The notes: generated by a model from the sequence alone, not told the origin. Shown: positions 28,661 to 42,940, counted from the first letter of the stretch. The stretch is DNA of 64,000 bases from Nocardiopsis metallicus (GCF_014201115.1 NZ_JACHDO010000001.1:3162001-3226000), one strand, 5' to 3'. Translations and numbers: made by a program.

Positions 28661-28984
28661 TTACTTGGCGAGGTCGCCGAACTCGCTCTCCAGGGCGGCA
28701 CGCTGGTTGGTACCGAGCCCCCGGACACGACGCGACTCAGCGATGTTGAGCCGCTCCATGATCTGCTTGGCTCGCACCTTGCCGACACCGGGGAGGGATT
28801 CCAGCAGAGCCGAAACCTTCATCTTGCCGATGACGTCGTCCTTGAGGCCGTTGGAGAGGACCTCGGACAGCGAGATGCCGCCGTTCTTGAGCTTGTTCTT
28901 GACCTCCGCACGCTCTTTTCTGGCCTTGGCGGCCTTCTCGAGAGCCGCGCTGCGCTGCTCGGGTGTGAGGGGAGGAAGGGCCAC
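28661..28984 (-). CDS. mihF: Actinobacterial integration host factor (mIHF)
   Basis: 107 residues; N-terminal PPLTPEQRSAALEKAAKARKERAEVK is the long conserved helix and SLPGVGKVRAKQIMERLNIAE is the helix-two-turns-helix DNA-binding part. An abundant nucleoid protein unlike enterobacterial IHF, also needed for phage integration and development in streptomycetes. GTG start. Upstream lies a good promoter and a cluster of repeated GGTCAC motifs. Confidence 0.96.
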   Translation of the reverse strand: MALPPLTPEQRSAALEKAAKARKERAEVKNKLKNGGISLSEVLSNGLKDDVIGKMKVSALLESLPGVGKVRAKQIMERLNIAESRRVRGLGTNQRAALESEFGDLAK

Positions 28985-29053
28985 GCCGGGTCACCTCGGA
29001 TTTCTACTCGTTTGTAGAGGGCGGACGCCTGCGCAAGTTAGTAGGTCTGACCC

Positions 29054-29082
29054 CTGTTAGGCAACGTAAAGTGCCCTTTCAA
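29054..29082 (-). promoter_or_regulatory. Likely mihF promoter
   Basis: On the minus strand TTGAAA (29082-29077), 17-nt spacer, TAACAG (29059-29054), about 70 nt before the mihF start. Good -35, moderate -10. Confidence 0.5.
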
Positions 29083-29192
29083 GGGCTATTTCATTGAACT
29101 AACTACCCAGAGTCACTAGCCCATTGCGGTCGGAGACGAAAATGAGGACTTTGGTCCCGATTGACGACCTGGGAAAGCGTTCCACCAGCGCA

Positions 29193-29273
29193 GGTCACCC
29201 AGCGGTGACGCGGGTCACTCTTCGCCATGTTTTCCTAGTTTCGGTCACACCAAATTAGTGACCGTCTGTGACC
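29193..29273. repeat. Six GGTCAC/GTGACC-type half-sites upstream of mihF
   Basis: GGTCAC or its complement at 29193, 29213, 29243, 29258 and 29268, with GGTGAC at 29204, in both orientations; some pair as inverted repeats (29193-29209; 29243-29263). This reads like a cluster of binding sites for one regulator. Confidence 0.6.
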
Positions 29274-29376
29274 CACAACCGTGAGTGATGGGGCAGGTGC
29301 ACCGTTCGCTCCCACCCTGCCCGCGTCCGCACCGCATCCGTCCAGCGCAGGGCCATGCGACCGCGCCCCGAGGGTT

Positions 29377-30084
29377 TTAGACACGGACCCCGGCGCGGCG
29401 TACGGCGGCCGCGATGGCGGCCGCCGCCGCGCCGGGGTCCGCGGCACGGGTGATCGGTCGACCGATGACGAGAAGGTCCGCCCCTGCCTCGATCGCCTCC
29501 TCCGGGGTGGCCACCCGGGACTGGTCACCCTTGTCCGCGCCAACCGGGCGCACGCCCGGGGTGATCAGGGTGATGTCGGGGCCCACCTCGGAGCGCACCA
29601 GCGCGACCTCCTGCGGCGAGCACACCAGTGCGCGCGCACCCGCGCCCACCGAGAGCGCCGCCAGGCGCCGCACCGCGTCCCGTGCCGGACCGAGCAGCCC
29701 CACCTGCTCCAGGTCCGTCTCGTTCATGGAGGTGAGCACCGTCACCGCCGCGATCTTGGTGCCCGGCGCGGCCTCGACCGCCGCCCGGACCATGTCCGCT
29801 CCCCCGGTGGCGTGCACCGTCAGGATCGATGGCCGCAGGCCCGCGACGCTGCGCGCCGCACCGGCGACGGTGGCGGGGATGTCGTGGAGCTTCAGGTCCA
29901 GGAAGACCCCGACCCGGTTGGCGCCGCGCACAGCGCTGACCACATCGGGGCCGTACCGCAGGTACAGCTCCAGGCCCACCTTCACCGTGCTCACGTGAGG
30001 TGCGACCGCGGAGGCCCAGGTGGCCGCCGTCTCGATCTCGTTGGCGTCGATCGCGACGGCGATGGGCGCGGAGGGCGCGGTCAT
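29377..30084 (-). CDS. pyrF: Orotidine 5'-phosphate decarboxylase
   Basis: 235 residues. Catalytic [11 protein letters not shown] tetrad is intact (Asp, Lys, Asp), with VHATGG, VTVLTSM, and phosphate loop ITPGVRP and [12 protein letters not shown]. Last step to UMP. ATG with GGAGA about 8 nt upstream. A gap of 330 bp separates it from pyrD, and a small hairpin lies in its leader (30106-30126), so its expression may be set apart from the rest of the cluster. Confidence 0.96.
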   Translation of the reverse strand: MTAPSAPIAVAIDANEIETAATWASAVAPHVSTVKVGLELYLRYGPDVVSAVRGANRVGVFLDLKLHDIPATVAGAARSVAGLRPSILTVHATGGADMVRAAVEAAPGTKIAAVTVLTSMNETDLEQVGLLGPARDAVRRLAALSVGAGARALVCSPQEVALVRSEVGPDITLITPGVRPVGADKGDQSRVATPEEAIEAGADLLVIGRPITRAADPGAAAAAIAAAVRRAGVRV

Positions 30085-30416
30085 TCGGTATCTCCAATCG
30101 TGTGCCACCGGCGTTCGGCGCCGGTGCCAGAAAACATCCGTTCGTGCCTTACGTCCGTACTTGCGGCTGTTCTTACGTAAGTACTTTCCGATGCACGTTC
30201 ACTGTCATGTGCACACCATCAAGGTGTGCGGTTCCCCGGATCGGACGCTTCATGCACGTATTCCACGTCACTTCCCCGTAACGGCCACTCAGAAGGCCGT
30301 AGGCGCGCGTTCCCCGCGAACCCACACGATGGAGCCGGTCGCAGCCGAACGGCCACACAGAGCCATCTCAAAGCCGTTCAGGCAGGTCGGCGCGGTGCGG
30401 ACCTGTACACAGTCCG
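30085..30416. other. pyrD-pyrF intergenic region
   Basis: 332 bp, AT-richer than its flanks. It holds a hairpin CACCGGCG/CGCCGGTG (30106-30126) shortly before the pyrF ribosome site and a 10-bp palindrome CTTACGTAAG near 30174. No gene seen. Confidence 0.4.
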
Positions 30417-31358
30417 TCACACGCCAGCTCCGGCCCGGTGGGCGGCTCCCACGATCTCCGAGACCCGGGACACACCCCGTGCGTCCAGTGCCTCGGTGAA
30501 TTCCCGGAGCACCCGCGTGCAGGCCGAGGGGTCGGAGAAGTTCACCGTCCCCACGGCCACCGCGCTCGCCCCCGCCGCCATGAACTCCAGGACGTCGGTC
30601 CCGGTGCGCACCCCGCCCACCCCGATGATCGGCACCTCGGGGAAGGCCTCGTGCACCCGGAAGACACACCCCACGGCGAGGGGCCGGATCGCCGGGCCGG
30701 ACAGCCCGCCCATCCCCCCGGCCACCGCCGGGCGCAGGGTACGGGTGTCCACGCTCATCCCCCGCAGGGTGTTGATCATGGTCAGCCCGTCGGCGCGGGC
30801 GCCGACACAGGCACCGGCCAGCTCCACCACGTCGGGCGCGTCCGCGGCGAGCTTGGCCAGGACCGGCACGTCCGAGCGCGCGTGCGAGCGCACCGTCTGC
30901 ACCACCGTCGCGGCCTGGGCCGCGTCGTCGGCGAAGTGGCGCCCCGCGGGGTCGGCCGGGTTCGGACAGGAGAGGTTGACCTCGATGGCGCCGACCCCCT
31001 CCGCCTCCGAGACCCGTCGGGCGAGTTCACCGAACTCGCCCACGCTGGAGCCCGCGATGGACACGATCGCCCGGCCGCCGCGGGAGAGCAGCCAGGGCAG
31101 GTCGCGTTGGAGGAACACGTCCACCCCCGGCCCCTGCATGCCCGTGGTGCTGAGCATTCCGCTGGGGGTCTCGGCCATGCGCGGTGCGGGCCGTCCCGCG
31201 CGCGGCTCCAGCATCAACGACTTGGTGGTGACGGCGCCGATCTCCCCGATGTCGAAGAACTGCGCCAGTTCGCGCCCGGACCCCGCGCACCCGGCGGCGG
31301 TGACCACCGGGTTCGGGAGTCGCAGGGAGCCCAGCCTGGTCCTGAGGTCTGCGTTCAC
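30417..31358 (-). CDS. pyrD: Dihydroorotate dehydrogenase, class 1B (catalytic subunit)
   Basis: 313 residues. FMN barrel with VVTAAGCAGSG, VTTKSLMLEPR, the class 1 active Cys in VEVNLSCPNPAD-like IEVNLSCPNPAD, TMINTLRG, and IIGVGGVRTGTD. The adjacent electron-transfer subunit marks it as the NAD-linked 1B type rather than the quinone-linked class 2. GTG start with AAGG just upstream. Overlaps nothing; 63 bp after pyrK. Confidence 0.93.
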   Translation of the reverse strand: MNADLRTRLGSLRLPNPVVTAAGCAGSGRELAQFFDIGEIGAVTTKSLMLEPRAGRPAPRMAETPSGMLSTTGMQGPGVDVFLQRDLPWLLSRGGRAIVSIAGSSVGEFGELARRVSEAEGVGAIEVNLSCPNPADPAGRHFADDAAQAATVVQTVRSHARSDVPVLAKLAADAPDVVELAGACVGARADGLTMINTLRGMSVDTRTLRPAVAGGMGGLSGPAIRPLAVGCVFRVHEAFPEVPIIGVGGVRTGTDVLEFMAAGASAVAVGTVNFSDPSACTRVLREFTEALDARGVSRVSEIVGAAHRAGAGV

Positions 31359-31420
31359 GTGCCTTCGCTCACTCGTGGCCTGCCAGCGGCACTGCCGTGG
31401 TTGTCGTGGCTCTGTTGGTG

Positions 31421-32320
31421 TCAGGCGATGTCGCGGGCCGACTCCGCGGCCAGGGAGGCGCCGGTCCCCTTCCAGCCGGGTGCGCCCAGTGCGTCGAAGG
31501 GAATGGTGCCCACGTCGTCGAAGCGCACCTGCTCGCCCCGGAAGACCGGGCCGTCCACGCAGGAGCGCACCATCCGGGTGATGCCGTCCTCCCCCACCAC
31601 CGGGATCACGCAGGTCATGCAGATTCCGATCCCGCACGCCATGGTCTCCTCGACGGCGACCTGGACGGGGACGCCGTGGCCGCCCGCCACCTGGGTGACG
31701 GCGCGCAGCATCGGCATGGGACCGCAGGCGTAGACGGCGTCGGAGCGGGCCTCCTCGATCACCTTGCCCAGGACGTCGGTGACCCGTCCGCGCGTGCCGA
31801 AGGAGCCGTCGTCGGTGGTGAAGGCGGCGGTCTCGGCGATGCGGCGGGCCGTGATGGCGCTGAACACGCGGTCGGCGGAGGCGGCGCCCAGCACGAAGTC
31901 CACCCGGCAGCCCCGCCGGCGCAGCGACTGGGCGAGCGGGAACAGGGGCGCGCTGCCCGAGCCCCCGCCCACGAGCACGCAGTTGACCGGGTCCCGGGGC
32001 AGGGGGAAGGGGCGACCGAGGGGGCCGACCACGTCGAGCAGGTCGCGTGATCTTCGCTCGGCCAGCCAGGCGGTCCCGCTGCCGCGCACCGCGAACAGGA
32101 ACTCGACGGTGCCGCCGTAGTCCGGTTTGACGTCGTGGATGGCGAAGGGGCGGCGCAGCAGCGTGCTGGAGTGGTCTCCGCCGACCGCCACCGACACGAA
32201 CTGGCCGGAACGGAAGCGTTCGGCGATGCCCGGTGCGACGACGGTGATGGCGTAGTAGGCGTCCACCCTGCGCACGTTCAGCACGGGGCACCTGGTCTGC
32301 ACCGGTCCGTTGTCGCTCAT
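31421..32320 (-). CDS. pyrK: Dihydroorotate dehydrogenase electron-transfer subunit
   Basis: 299 residues. FAD site LLRRPFAIHD, NAD site VGGGSGSAPLFPLAQ and YACGPMPML, and a 2Fe-2S cluster with Cys in ETMACGIGICMTCVIP and RSCVDGP. Passes electrons from PyrD to NAD. ATG start. A 22-bp perfect hairpin lies in the 255-bp gap between this gene and carB. Confidence 0.93.
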   Translation of the reverse strand: MSDNGPVQTRCPVLNVRRVDAYYAITVVAPGIAERFRSGQFVSVAVGGDHSSTLLRRPFAIHDVKPDYGGTVEFLFAVRGSGTAWLAERRSRDLLDVVGPLGRPFPLPRDPVNCVLVGGGSGSAPLFPLAQSLRRRGCRVDFVLGAASADRVFSAITARRIAETAAFTTDDGSFGTRGRVTDVLGKVIEEARSDAVYACGPMPMLRAVTQVAGGHGVPVQVAVEETMACGIGICMTCVIPVVGEDGITRMVRSCVDGPVFRGEQVRFDDVGTIPFDALGAPGWKGTGASLAAESARDIA

Positions 32321-32352
32321 GTGTGGTGGTGGCCTCTCTGGAACTCAGGTGT

Positions 32353-32401
32353 ACGGTCCGCGTGTCGCGGGGGATCGGGTCCCCCGCGACACGCGGACCG
32401 T
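32353..32401 (-). repeat. Perfect 22-bp stem-loop between carB and pyrK
   Basis: Arms 32353-32374 and 32380-32401 are exact complements around a 5-nt loop. Inside the pyr cluster it could end or attenuate the carB transcript. Confidence 0.9.
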
Positions 32402-32575
32402 GCCTGCCATGGGCCTCCGCTTCGCTTTGGCCCGTGTCCGCCGCCGTTGCGGAGGGATTCGGGTTTCAACGACACAGCATCGTCGTCTACGCCCGGCCCG
32501 GTTCCTCTGCCTGGCGGCTTGACTCCTCTTGTGCTGTGCCCCGACAGCCGGACTCCCCGGCGACTGGACTACAGC

Positions 32576-35884
<3,309 letters not shown>

Positions 35885-35899
35885 GCTCTGTTCCTCTTA

Positions 35900-37042
35900 C
35901 TACTTGGCAGCCGGTGCGGGCTGGGCGGACATCAGGTCGACGAACTCGTCGAAGAGCCCGGCGGCGTCGTGGGGACCCGCGGCGGCCTCCGGGTGGAACT
36001 GGACGCTGAACACGGGGCGGTCCAGCAGCCGCAGGCCCTCGACGACCTGGTCGTTGAGGCCGATGTGGCTGACCTCGGCCCGGCCGTAGGGCGTGTCGAA
36101 GGGGGTGTCGAGCGGGGCGTCCACGGCGAAACCGTGGTTCTGGCTGGTGATCGCCACCTTCTTGGTGCGGGTGTCGATGACCGGCTGGTTGACGCCGCGG
36201 TGGCCGAAGGGCAGCTTGTAGGTGCCCAGGCCCAGGGAGCGGCCCAGGATCTGGTTGCCGAAGCAGATGCCGAAGAGCGGCTTGCCCGAGTCCAGGACGC
36301 CGCGCATGGCGTCGACCGAGTGGTCCGCGGTGGCGGGGTCGCCGGGGCCGTTGCTGAAGAAGACGCCGTCCGGGTCCAGGGCGAGGATGTCCTCGGCGGT
36401 GGCGGAGGCGGGGAGCACGGTGACCTTGCAGCCGCGCTCGGCCAGGCGCTGGGGCGTCATGGCCTTGATGCCGAGGTCGACGGCGGCGACGTGGAAGCGC
36501 GTCCGGACGCCCTCGGGCGGCAGGACCTCGTAGGCGGTGTCGGTGCTGACCTCGGCGGCGAGGTCCGAACCGGCCATGCGGGGCTGCTCCAGGATACGGG
36601 CGAGCAGCGCCTCGGGGTCGGTCTCGACGCTGCTGATCGCCGCGCGCATGGCGCCCCGGTCGCGCAGGTGGCGGGTGAGGGCGCGGGTGCCGTTCAGGGC
36701 GATGCCGACCACGTTCTGGCGGCGCAGCTCCTCGTCGAGGGTGCGCTGGGCGCGCCAGTTGGAGGGGATGCGGGCGGGCTCGCGGACGACGTAGCCCGCG
36801 ACCCAGATCCGGCCGGACTCGGGGTCGTCGTCGTTGACGCCGGTGTTGCCGATGTGCGGTGCGGTCATCGCGACGATCTGCCGGTGGTACGAGGGGTCGG
36901 TGAGGGTCTCCTGGTAGCCGGTCATCCCGGTGTTGAAGACGGCCTCGCCGAAGGTCTCGCCGGCAGCGCCGAAGGAGCGGCCGTGGAACACACGCCCGTC
37001 CTCAAGCACCAGGATCGCCGGGCCGCCGATCTCCTCGGACAC
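35900..37042 (-). CDS. carA: Carbamoyl-phosphate synthase small subunit (glutaminase)
   Basis: 380 residues. N-terminal CPSase domain ([29 protein letters not shown]) and class I glutamine amidotransferase with Cys in LFGICFGNQ and His-Glu in VQFHPEA. GTG at 37042 chosen because GAGGGGG stands 5-6 nt upstream; the frame extends to a TTG (37102) overlapping the pyrC stop. Ammonia from glutamine is passed to CarB. Confidence 0.96.
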   Translation of the reverse strand: MSEEIGGPAILVLEDGRVFHGRSFGAAGETFGEAVFNTGMTGYQETLTDPSYHRQIVAMTAPHIGNTGVNDDDPESGRIWVAGYVVREPARIPSNWRAQRTLDEELRRQNVVGIALNGTRALTRHLRDRGAMRAAISSVETDPEALLARILEQPRMAGSDLAAEVSTDTAYEVLPPEGVRTRFHVAAVDLGIKAMTPQRLAERGCKVTVLPASATAEDILALDPDGVFFSNGPGDPATADHSVDAMRGVLDSGKPLFGICFGNQILGRSLGLGTYKLPFGHRGVNQPVIDTRTKKVAITSQNHGFAVDAPLDTPFDTPYGRAEVSHIGLNDQVVEGLRLLDRPVFSVQFHPEAAAGPHDAAGLFDEFVDLMSAQPAPAAK

Positions 37043-37098
37043 GTTTTCCCCCTCTGTCGCGCCAGGTGTGGCCTGGGCGTTCACTGCGTTGTCTGTTC

Positions 37099-38400
37099 TC
37101 AATTGATCTTCCCCTCCAGGACGGTGGGCGCGCCACGCAGGAAGGTGGCGCGCACCTGGCCCGGCAGGGTCAGGCCCCGGAACGGGGTGTTGCTGCTCTT
37201 GGTGGCCATGGCCTCGCCGTCGACGCCGACCGGCGCCGCGGGGTCGTACAGGACGACGTTGGCGGGCTCACCGACGGCCAGCTCGCGGCCGTGTCCGCCG
37301 ACCCGGCCGATGCGGGCGGGGGCGGTGGACATGCGGTCGGCGACCTGCGCCCAGGTCAGCAGGCCGGTGTCGACCATGGTCTGCTGCACGACCGCCAACG
37401 CGGTCTCCAGTCCGACCATTCCCATGGCGGCCGTGGACCACTCGGTCTCCTTGGCCTCCTTGGGGTGGGGGGCGTGGTCGGTGGCGACGATGTCGATCGT
37501 GCCGTCGGCCAGGCCCTCGCGCAGCGCCTGCACGTCCTCGGCGGTGCGCAGGGGCGGGTTGACCTTGTAGATCGGGTCGTAGCTCTCCACCAGTTCGTCG
37601 GTGAGGAGCAGGTGGTGCGGGGTGACCTCGGCGGTGACGTCGCAGCCGCGCTCCTTGGCCCAGCGGATGATGTCCACCGAGCCCTTGGTGGAGACGTGGC
37701 ACACGTGCAGGCGCGAGCCGACGTGCTGGGCGAGCAGGCAGTCGCGGGCGATGATCGCTTCCTCGGCGACCGCGGGCCAGCCGGGCAGGCCGAGGCGGTC
37801 GGAGACGCAGCCCTCGTTCATCTGGGCGCCCTCGGTCAGGCGGGGCTCCTGGGCGTGCTGGGCGATGACGCCGTCGAAGGCCTTGACGTACTCCAGGGCG
37901 CGGCGCATGAGCAGGGCGTCCCAGACGCAGATACCGTCGTCGGAGAAGACCCGGACCCGGGCGGCGGAGTCGGCCATGGCGCCGATCTCGGAGAGCTGCT
38001 GCCCGGCCAGGCCGACGGTGACGGCGCCGACCGGGCGCACGTCGCAGTAGCCGGCCTCGCGGCCCAGCCGCCAGACCTGCTCGACCACGCCGGCGGTGTC
38101 GGCGACGGGGTCGGTGTTGGCCATGGCGTGCACGGAGGTGTAGCCGCCCATGGCGGCGGAGCGGGAGCCCGAGGCGACGGTCTCGGCGTCCTCACGGCCG
38201 GGCTCGCGCAGGTGGGTGTGCAGGTCCACGAGTCCGGGCAGGGCGATCAGGCCGGTGGCGTCCACGACCCGCGCGCCCTCGGGGGCCTCCAGGTCGGGGC
38301 CGATCGCGGCGATCTCGCCGTCGGCGAAGAGCAGGTCGACGGGATCGCCGCCGAGCGGTCGGGCGCCGCGGATCAGGTGCGGTCCGGTGGATTCGGGCAT
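37099..38400 (-). CDS. pyrC: Dihydroorotase
   Basis: 433 residues, the type I actinobacterial form. Metal-binding [12 protein letters not shown], His in HVCHVST and TPHHLLL, Asp in IVATDHAPH. Closes carbamoyl aspartate to dihydroorotate. ATG start. Stop lies next to or within the carA leader, so the two are coupled. Confidence 0.96.
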   Translation of the reverse strand: MPESTGPHLIRGARPLGGDPVDLLFADGEIAAIGPDLEAPEGARVVDATGLIALPGLVDLHTHLREPGREDAETVASGSRSAAMGGYTSVHAMANTDPVADTAGVVEQVWRLGREAGYCDVRPVGAVTVGLAGQQLSEIGAMADSAARVRVFSDDGICVWDALLMRRALEYVKAFDGVIAQHAQEPRLTEGAQMNEGCVSDRLGLPGWPAVAEEAIIARDCLLAQHVGSRLHVCHVSTKGSVDIIRWAKERGCDVTAEVTPHHLLLTDELVESYDPIYKVNPPLRTAEDVQALREGLADGTIDIVATDHAPHPKEAKETEWSTAAMGMVGLETALAVVQQTMVDTGLLTWAQVADRMSTAPARIGRVGGHGRELAVGEPANVVLYDPAAPVGVDGEAMATKSSNTPFRGLTLPGQVRATFLRGAPTVLEGKIN

Positions 38401-38475
38401 GGGTGTGTCGGCTTTCTCGAGTTCGTGGAGTTCGGTGCGGCGGGCTCGTCGGGGCGCGCGGGGGCGCTGGCCCTC

Positions 38476-39383
38476 TCAGGAGCCGCCGAGCAGCAGGTAG
38501 AGCACGGCCATGCGCAGGCTGACGCCGTTGGCGACCTGCTCGGTGACGGTGCAGCGCGGGGAGTCGGCGACCTCGGCGGAGATCTCCATGCCGCGGACCA
38601 TCGGGCCGGGGTGCATGACGATGGCCTCGGCGGGCATCCGGCCTAGGCGCTCGCCGTCGAGTCCGTAGTTGCGGCTGTACTCGCGCACGGAGGGGAAGAA
38701 GGAGTCGCGCATCCGCTCGGCCTGCACGCGCAGCATCATGACGACGTCGGACTTGGGCAGGACCTCGTCGAGGTCGTAGGAGACCTCGCAGGGCCAGGTG
38801 TTCACCGAGACCGGCAGCAGGGTGGGCGGCGCGACCAGGGTGACGTGCGCGCCCAGGGTGGTGAGCAGCAGCACGTTGGAGCGGGCGACCCGGCTGTGCA
38901 GGATGTCGCCGACCACGGCCACCCGCAGCCCTTCCAGGCTGCCGAGCCGGTCGCGCATGGTGTAGGCGTCCAGCAGGGCCTGGGTGGGGTGTTCGTGGGT
39001 GCCGTCGCCGGCGTTGAGGACGGACCCGTCCACCCAGTTGGCCAGGCGGTGTGCGGCCCCGGAGGCGCTGTGCCGGATGACGACGGCGTCGGCGCCCATG
39101 GCCTGGAGGGTGAGCGCGGTGTCCTTGAGGCTCTCACCCTTGGAGACGCTGGAGCCCTTGGCCGAGAAGTTGATGACGTCGGCGGACAGGCGCTTGGCGG
39201 CCAGCTCGAAGGAGGTGCGGGTGCGGGTGGAGTCCTCGTAGAAGAGGTTGACCACGGTGCGTCCGCGCAGGGTGGGGAGCTTCTTGACGGAGCGGTCCCC
39301 GACCTGGGCCAACTCGGCGGCGGTGTCCAGGATGAGTGTGGCCTCGTCACGGCTGAGGTCACCGGTGGAGAGCAGGTGGCGCA

Positions 39384-39384
<1 letters not shown>
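38476..39384 (-). CDS. pyrB: Aspartate carbamoyltransferase catalytic subunit
   Basis: 302 residues. Carbamoyl-phosphate site [20 protein letters not shown], aspartate site MMLRVQAER. No regulatory subunit gene nearby, as usual in this phylum. ATG overlaps the pyrR stop as TGATG. Confidence 0.96.
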
Positions 39385-40209
<825 letters not shown>

Positions 40210-40281
40210 ATGTCGATCGGGCCCACGCTACCAGCGCGGACGGCGGGAGCTTCGGGCGCGTTCCGCGCCACGGGATCGAGA

Positions 40282-40299
40282 ATGTGATTCTAATCACAT
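40282..40299. promoter_or_regulatory. Palindrome ATGTGATT-CT-AATCACAT
   Basis: Perfect 8-bp arms in the bldD-pyrR intergenic region, about 115 bp upstream of the pyrR start. GTGA/TCAC halves resemble BldD or CRP-type sites. Target regulator not proven. Confidence 0.45.
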
Positions 40300-40504
40300 C
40301 CCATGCCATCGATTGCCCAACAAAGGGTATCCGTTTCATGACACTCCGGATTCGCACCCCATTCGGGGGAAACACGAAATTCCCTGTAGGAGCGGGCTTT
40401 CCGACCTCGGAACGTGTCCTACTCGCCCCCACTGCTCCCGAAATGAGAGGCGTCTCACCTACGCACGGTTTGGCCACTGATTAGTCGCGTTTCACACCAA
40501 CGGC

Positions 40505-40551
40505 TTGACCTGGACACCGGCCCCCCTCTACCGTCACTGTCTGTAATCACT
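40505..40551 (+). promoter_or_regulatory. bldD promoter with two TCACT half-sites
   Basis: TTGACC (40505-40510), 18-nt spacer, TACCGT (40529-40534). TCACT at 40534-40538 and 40547-40551 lie at and just after the -10, matching the AGTGA half of BldD boxes, as expected for autorepression. Confidence 0.55.
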
Positions 40552-40668
40552 GCCGGGTGGGGTTGCACCCCGTGACCATCCGCTGGACCGCTCAGGCGGC
40601 CCGCCGAGTACGAGCGGACGTCTCCCCCACTCACGCCAGCCACCGTCACGGCCGGGAGCGACAAGAAG

Positions 40669-41163
40669 ATGCCATCCGAATACGCCAAGTCCCTCGGTGC
40701 GCGACTGCGTGCCATCCGCACCCAGCAGGGCCTTTCCCTGCACGGGGTGGAGGAGAAGTCCCACGGACGCTGGAAGGCCGTCGTGGTGGGCTCCTACGAG
40801 CGCGGCGACCGCGCGGTCACCGTGCAGAAGCTGGCCGAGCTGGCCGACTTCTACGGAGTGCCGATGTCGGAGCTGCTGCCCGGCGGCGCCGCGCCCACGC
40901 CCCTGGGTCCGACACCCAAGCTGGTCATCGACCTGGAGCGCATGCAGCAGCTCCCGCAGGAGAAGGCCGGTCCCCTCTCCCGCTACGTCGCCACCATCCA
41001 GAGTCAGCGGGGTGACTACAACGGGCGAGTACTGTCCATCCGCCAGGAGGACCTGCGCTCACTCGCGGTCATCTACGACAAGTCGCCCGGCGACCTGACC
41101 GAGGAGCTCATCAACTGGGGTGTCCTCGACCCGGAGGCCCGTCGCGCCGTCGACGCCTTCTAG
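40669..41163 (+). CDS. bldD: Developmental regulator BldD
   Basis: 164 residues, near-identical layout to Streptomyces BldD. N-terminal helix-turn-helix (LGARLRAIRTQQGLSLHGVEEKS, WKAVVVGSYERGDRAVTV, LAELADFYGVP) and a C-terminal domain carrying the c-di-GMP signature RGD-x8-RQED (residues about 115-129). Global repressor of sporulation genes, active as a c-di-GMP-tethered dimer. ATG with GGGAG about 10 nt upstream. Divergent from pyrR, as in streptomycetes. Confidence 0.97.
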   Translation: MPSEYAKSLGARLRAIRTQQGLSLHGVEEKSHGRWKAVVVGSYERGDRAVTVQKLAELADFYGVPMSELLPGGAAPTPLGPTPKLVIDLERMQQLPQEKAGPLSRYVATIQSQRGDYNGRVLSIRQEDLRSLAVIYDKSPGDLTEELINWGVLDPEARRAVDAF

Positions 41164-41203
41164 CGAGCCCTCCTCCAGGAGTTCCCTGGAACGGAACAAC
41201 GAA

Positions 41204-41231
41204 GCCGGGCGCCCCGCAGGGGACGCCCGGC
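41204..41231 (+). terminator. bldD terminator
   Basis: GCCGGGCG...CGCCCGGC hairpin 41 nt after the bldD stop, followed by CTTTG. Confidence 0.7.
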
Positions 41232-41265
41232 CTTTGCGTGCCAGAAGTCCGCGCGCCCGAAAAGA

Positions 41266-41307
41266 GTGCGGCCGGGCAAGGGCTTCCCCTCCCCGGCCCG
41301 GCCGCAC
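41266..41307. repeat. 12-bp inverted repeat hairpin
   Basis: GTGCGGCCGGGC (41266-41277) pairs exactly with 41296-41307 around an 18-nt loop that can form a small stem itself. Second hairpin after bldD; may be a back-up terminator. Next to it is another perfect 9-bp repeat GAGTCGAAC-TCGT-GTTCGACTC (41336-41357). Confidence 0.7.
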
Positions 41308-41460
41308 CGCTCCCCACCGGACGAACCGGCGGGAGGAGTCGAACTCGTGTTCGACTCGCACCAGTTAACACTCCCCGGTCGGGGGACGTCAAGGAAACGC
41401 GCGGAGACCGGCGCCCGCGAAGACCAGCGGCGGCGGCCCCGCACGATCTACCCTGGGGGC

Positions 41461-42069
41461 GTGGCAGCCAGCACAGAGCTCCGTGAACTCGCCCCCCGGG
41501 CGTTCAGGCACGCCGTCCCCGCCCTCCTGGAGGTCTACGAGGCGGCCATGCGCCCGCCACCCGAGCAACTGCCCGGGCGGGCCGCCGTGATGGGCAGCCA
41601 CGCCGGCCACCCCGGATTCCGGTCCGTGGTGGCGGTCGACGACGGACGACCCGTCGGCTTCGCCTACGCCTTCCACGGCCGCGAGGGCCAGTGGTGGCAC
41701 GACGTCGTCATCGAGGGGCTGCGCGCGCACGGACACGCGCGGCACGTCCGCCGCTACCTGGCCGACCCGTTGGAGATCGCCGAGGTGCACGTACACCCGG
41801 ACGCGCAGAACCGCGGCGTCGGCCGTTCCCTCCTGCACGCCCTGTGCTCGGGGCGGCCGGAGCGCACCGCGGTGCTGTCCACGCGTTCGGGCCCCTCAGC
41901 GGCGCGCCACCTCTACCGCTCGTGCGGGTTCGTCGAGGTGCTGGAGTCCTTCTCGTTCCCCGGCACCCCGGACCAACCCTTCTCGATCATGGCCGCTCGG
42001 CTGCCGCTCGTCGGACCCGGTGCCCCGCCACCTCGCGGTAGATCTCCCTGGTGGCCGTGGACTGGTTGA
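41461..42069 (+). CDS. GNAT-family acetyltransferase
   Basis: 202 residues. GNAT fold: [16 protein letters not shown], then motif [21 protein letters not shown] with the acetyl-CoA loop, and [17 protein letters not shown]. Substrate unknown. GTG start just after GGGGG; the frame is open further upstream through hairpins and is not coding there. Its last 27 codons overlap the 3' end of metF on the opposite strand. Confidence 0.85.
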   Translation: MAASTELRELAPRAFRHAVPALLEVYEAAMRPPPEQLPGRAAVMGSHAGHPGFRSVVAVDDGRPVGFAYAFHGREGQWWHDVVIEGLRAHGHARHVRRYLADPLEIAEVHVHPDAQNRGVGRSLLHALCSGRPERTAVLSTRSGPSAARHLYRSCGFVEVLESFSFPGTPDQPFSIMAARLPLVGPGAPPPRGRSPWWPWTG

Positions 42070-42940
42070 ACGTGATGAAGTGGATGCCCGGGGCCCCCTC
42101 GGACAGCAGCCGCTCGCACATGCGCTGGGCGTGCTCGATCCCGAAGGCGCGCACCGCCTTCTCGTCGTCGCCGAGGCGCTCGAAGCGCGCGGCCAGATCG
42201 CGCGGGAACGGCGCTCCGGAGAGCTTCTCCGACCGCGGGATCGAGGCCATCTTCACCACCGGGAAGACCTCGGGGATGATCGGCACCTCGCAGCCGCGCG
42301 CGGCCACGCGGTCGCGCAGGCGCAGGTAGTCCTCGGGGTCGAAGAACATCTGGGTGATGGCGTAGTCGGCGCCCGCCTCGCACTTGCGCACGAAGTGGTC
42401 GGTGTCGGTCTCCACGTCGGCCGAGCGCGGGTGCTTGTAGGGGAAGGCGGCCACGCCCACCGAGAAGTCCCCGCTCTCCTTGAGCAACCGGACCAGGTCC
42501 TCGGCGTAGGTGAGCCCCTCGGGGTGCCTGACCCACTCGCCGTCGGGGTCGCCGGGCGGGTCCCCGCGCACGGCCAGCATGTTCGACACGCCCGCGTCGG
42601 CCAGGCGGCCGATGAGGTGGCGCAGCTCTGCGACGGAGTGGTCCACCAGGGTCATGTGCGCGACCGGCATCAGGGTGGTGTCGGTGGCGATGCGCTCGGT
42701 GGTCTCCACCGTGAGGTCGCGGGTGCCGCCGCCGGCACCGTAGGTCACGGAGACGAAGGACGGACCGAGGGCCTCGATCTCGCGGATCGCACGCCACAGC
42801 CGCTCCTGCGACCTGGCGTTGCGGGGCGGGAAGAACTCGAAGGAGAACATCGGCTCGCCCGAGTCGAGGAGGTCACGGATATGACGCGGCCTGGAGGCCG
42901 GGGTTCGGGGCGCCACGGGGCGGGTCGGTGCAGCGAGCAT
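41987..42940 (-). CDS. metF: Methylenetetrahydrofolate reductase
   Basis: 317 residues. FAD barrel: [61 protein letters not shown], and [11 protein letters not shown] at the end. Makes 5-methyl-THF for methionine synthesis, which feeds MetK. The ATG follows GGAGG by only 1 nt, so the true start could be elsewhere. Tail overlaps the GNAT gene by 83 bp. Divergent from the polyprenyl synthase gene. Confidence 0.94.
   Translation of the reverse strand: MLAAPTRPVAPRTPASRPRHIRDLLDSGEPMFSFEFFPPRNARSQERLWRAIREIEALGPSFVSVTYGAGGGTRDLTVETTERIATDTTLMPVAHMTLVDHSVAELRHLIGRLADAGVSNMLAVRGDPPGDPDGEWVRHPEGLTYAEDLVRLLKESGDFSVGVAAFPYKHPRSADVETDTDHFVRKCEAGADYAITQMFFDPEDYLRLRDRVAARGCEVPIIPEVFPVVKMASIPRSEKLSGAPFPRDLAARFERLGDDEKAVRAFGIEHAQRMCERLLSEGAPGIHFITFNQSTATREIYREVAGHRVRRAAAERP

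Noticed and set aside
41336-41375. GTTCGACTCGCACCA-like string resembling a tRNA 3' end
   Set aside because: No acceptor, D- or anticodon arm can be built upstream; it is part of a perfect 9-bp inverted repeat.
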